Shown one piece after another: positions 63,947 through 64,000 of a DNA stretch of 64,000 nucleotides (position 1 is its first letter; every line of letters starts with the position of its first letter). The position numbers and the translations under genes were made by a program. The notes under the pieces were generated by a model, which was not told the DNA's origin, did not search any database, and saw nothing but the letters and a program-made list of their open reading frames with translations. The DNA comes from Treponema sp. (GTDB taxonomy: Bacteria > Spirochaetota > Spirochaetia > Treponematales > Treponemataceae). The DNA is taken from contig JAEDED010000002.1 in assembly GCA_016293495.1 (NCBI GenBank), forward strand, positions 98,421 through 162,420, in the 5' to 3' direction.

Positions 63947-64000
63947 TTGAATGTTGAATGTTGAATGTTGAATGTTGAATGTTGAATGTTGAATGTTGAA
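63947..64000. repeat. Heptanucleotide tandem repeat at the window edge
   Basis: The unit TTGAATG repeats about 7.7 times from 63947 to 64000 and continues past the window end. The unit length is not a multiple of three, so it is phase-variation capable if it lies in a gene or promoter. No coding region was visible in it here. The rest of the stretch 63749-63946 holds the leader and a hairpin. Confidence 0.9.

Noticed and set aside
59437..64000. Prophage or integrated element carrying the DGR
   Set aside because: No integrase, transposase, phage structural gene or attachment-site repeat is visible, although the window ends at 64000.
63947..64000. CRISPR array
   Set aside because: A perfect 7-base tandem repeat without spacers is a microsatellite, not a CRISPR.

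Overview
The window looks like a chromosomal segment of a Treponema, probably a gut- or rumen-type species. It is AT-rich and carries a V-type rather than F-type ATPase. It has a spirochaete chemotaxis cluster (cheA, a cheW-cheR-like fusion, cheX, cheY), a cmk-rpsA pair, many lipoproteins and TPR proteins with treponemal features, and a GH5 endoglucanase-like lipoprotein. The tRNA genes do not encode CCA. The species cannot be fixed from the sequence alone.

Layout. 1-4.5 kb (minus): secG, a PTS EIIA gene and the membrane/stalk end of a V-ATPase operon, running off the left edge. 4.7-6.2 kb: GH5 lipoprotein, then tRNA-Leu and two identical tRNA-Gly genes. 6.2-9.7 kb (plus): tig, clpP, clpX. 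9.8-12.1 kb: a glycosyltransferase and a DEAD-box helicase. 12.2-18.4 kb (plus): smc, a small membrane protein and a TPR lipoprotein coupled by overlapping start/stop codons, then serS. 18.5-23.9 kb: spirochaete-type hypothetical proteins, a ComFB-domain protein, tRNA-Val, tRNA-Pro, tRNA-Arg and an amino-acid ABC permease. 23.9-31.6 kb (minus): a GAF/sigma-54 activator, rpsA, cmk, rluB-type synthase, scpB, scpA, folK and recA. smc lies elsewhere in the window from scpA/scpB, but all three condensin subunits are present. 31.6-40.4 kb (minus): TPR/envelope proteins, rpe, a MATE exporter and a MoxR/VWA pair. 40.5-50.5 kb (minus): argG behind a long palindrome, and a 2508-residue secreted coiled-coil protein with HExxH and C39-like motifs. 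50.5-58 kb: a CobW-type metallochaperone with a 35-histidine stretch, a degenerate response regulator, and the che operon. 58-59.3 kb: a predicted outer-membrane protein.

The right end (59.4-64 kb, minus) holds the most exciting system: a complete diversity-generating retroelement (DGR). In transcription order it contains a lipoprotein with a C-terminal FGE-sulfatase/C-type-lectin-like domain whose last ~46 codons are the variable repeat (VR), a long hairpin just after its stop codon, a 139-nt template repeat (TR), an HRDC-type accessory protein (in place of the usual Avd), and a DGR-class reverse transcriptase. TR and VR differ at 19 of 139 positions. All 19 are adenines of the TR sense strand, and none of the other 105 positions differ. 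This is the direct footprint of adenine-specific mutagenic retrohoming. The inferred job is to diversify a surface-exposed lipoprotein. A heptanucleotide tandem repeat and a long hairpin lie upstream of the target gene at the window edge.
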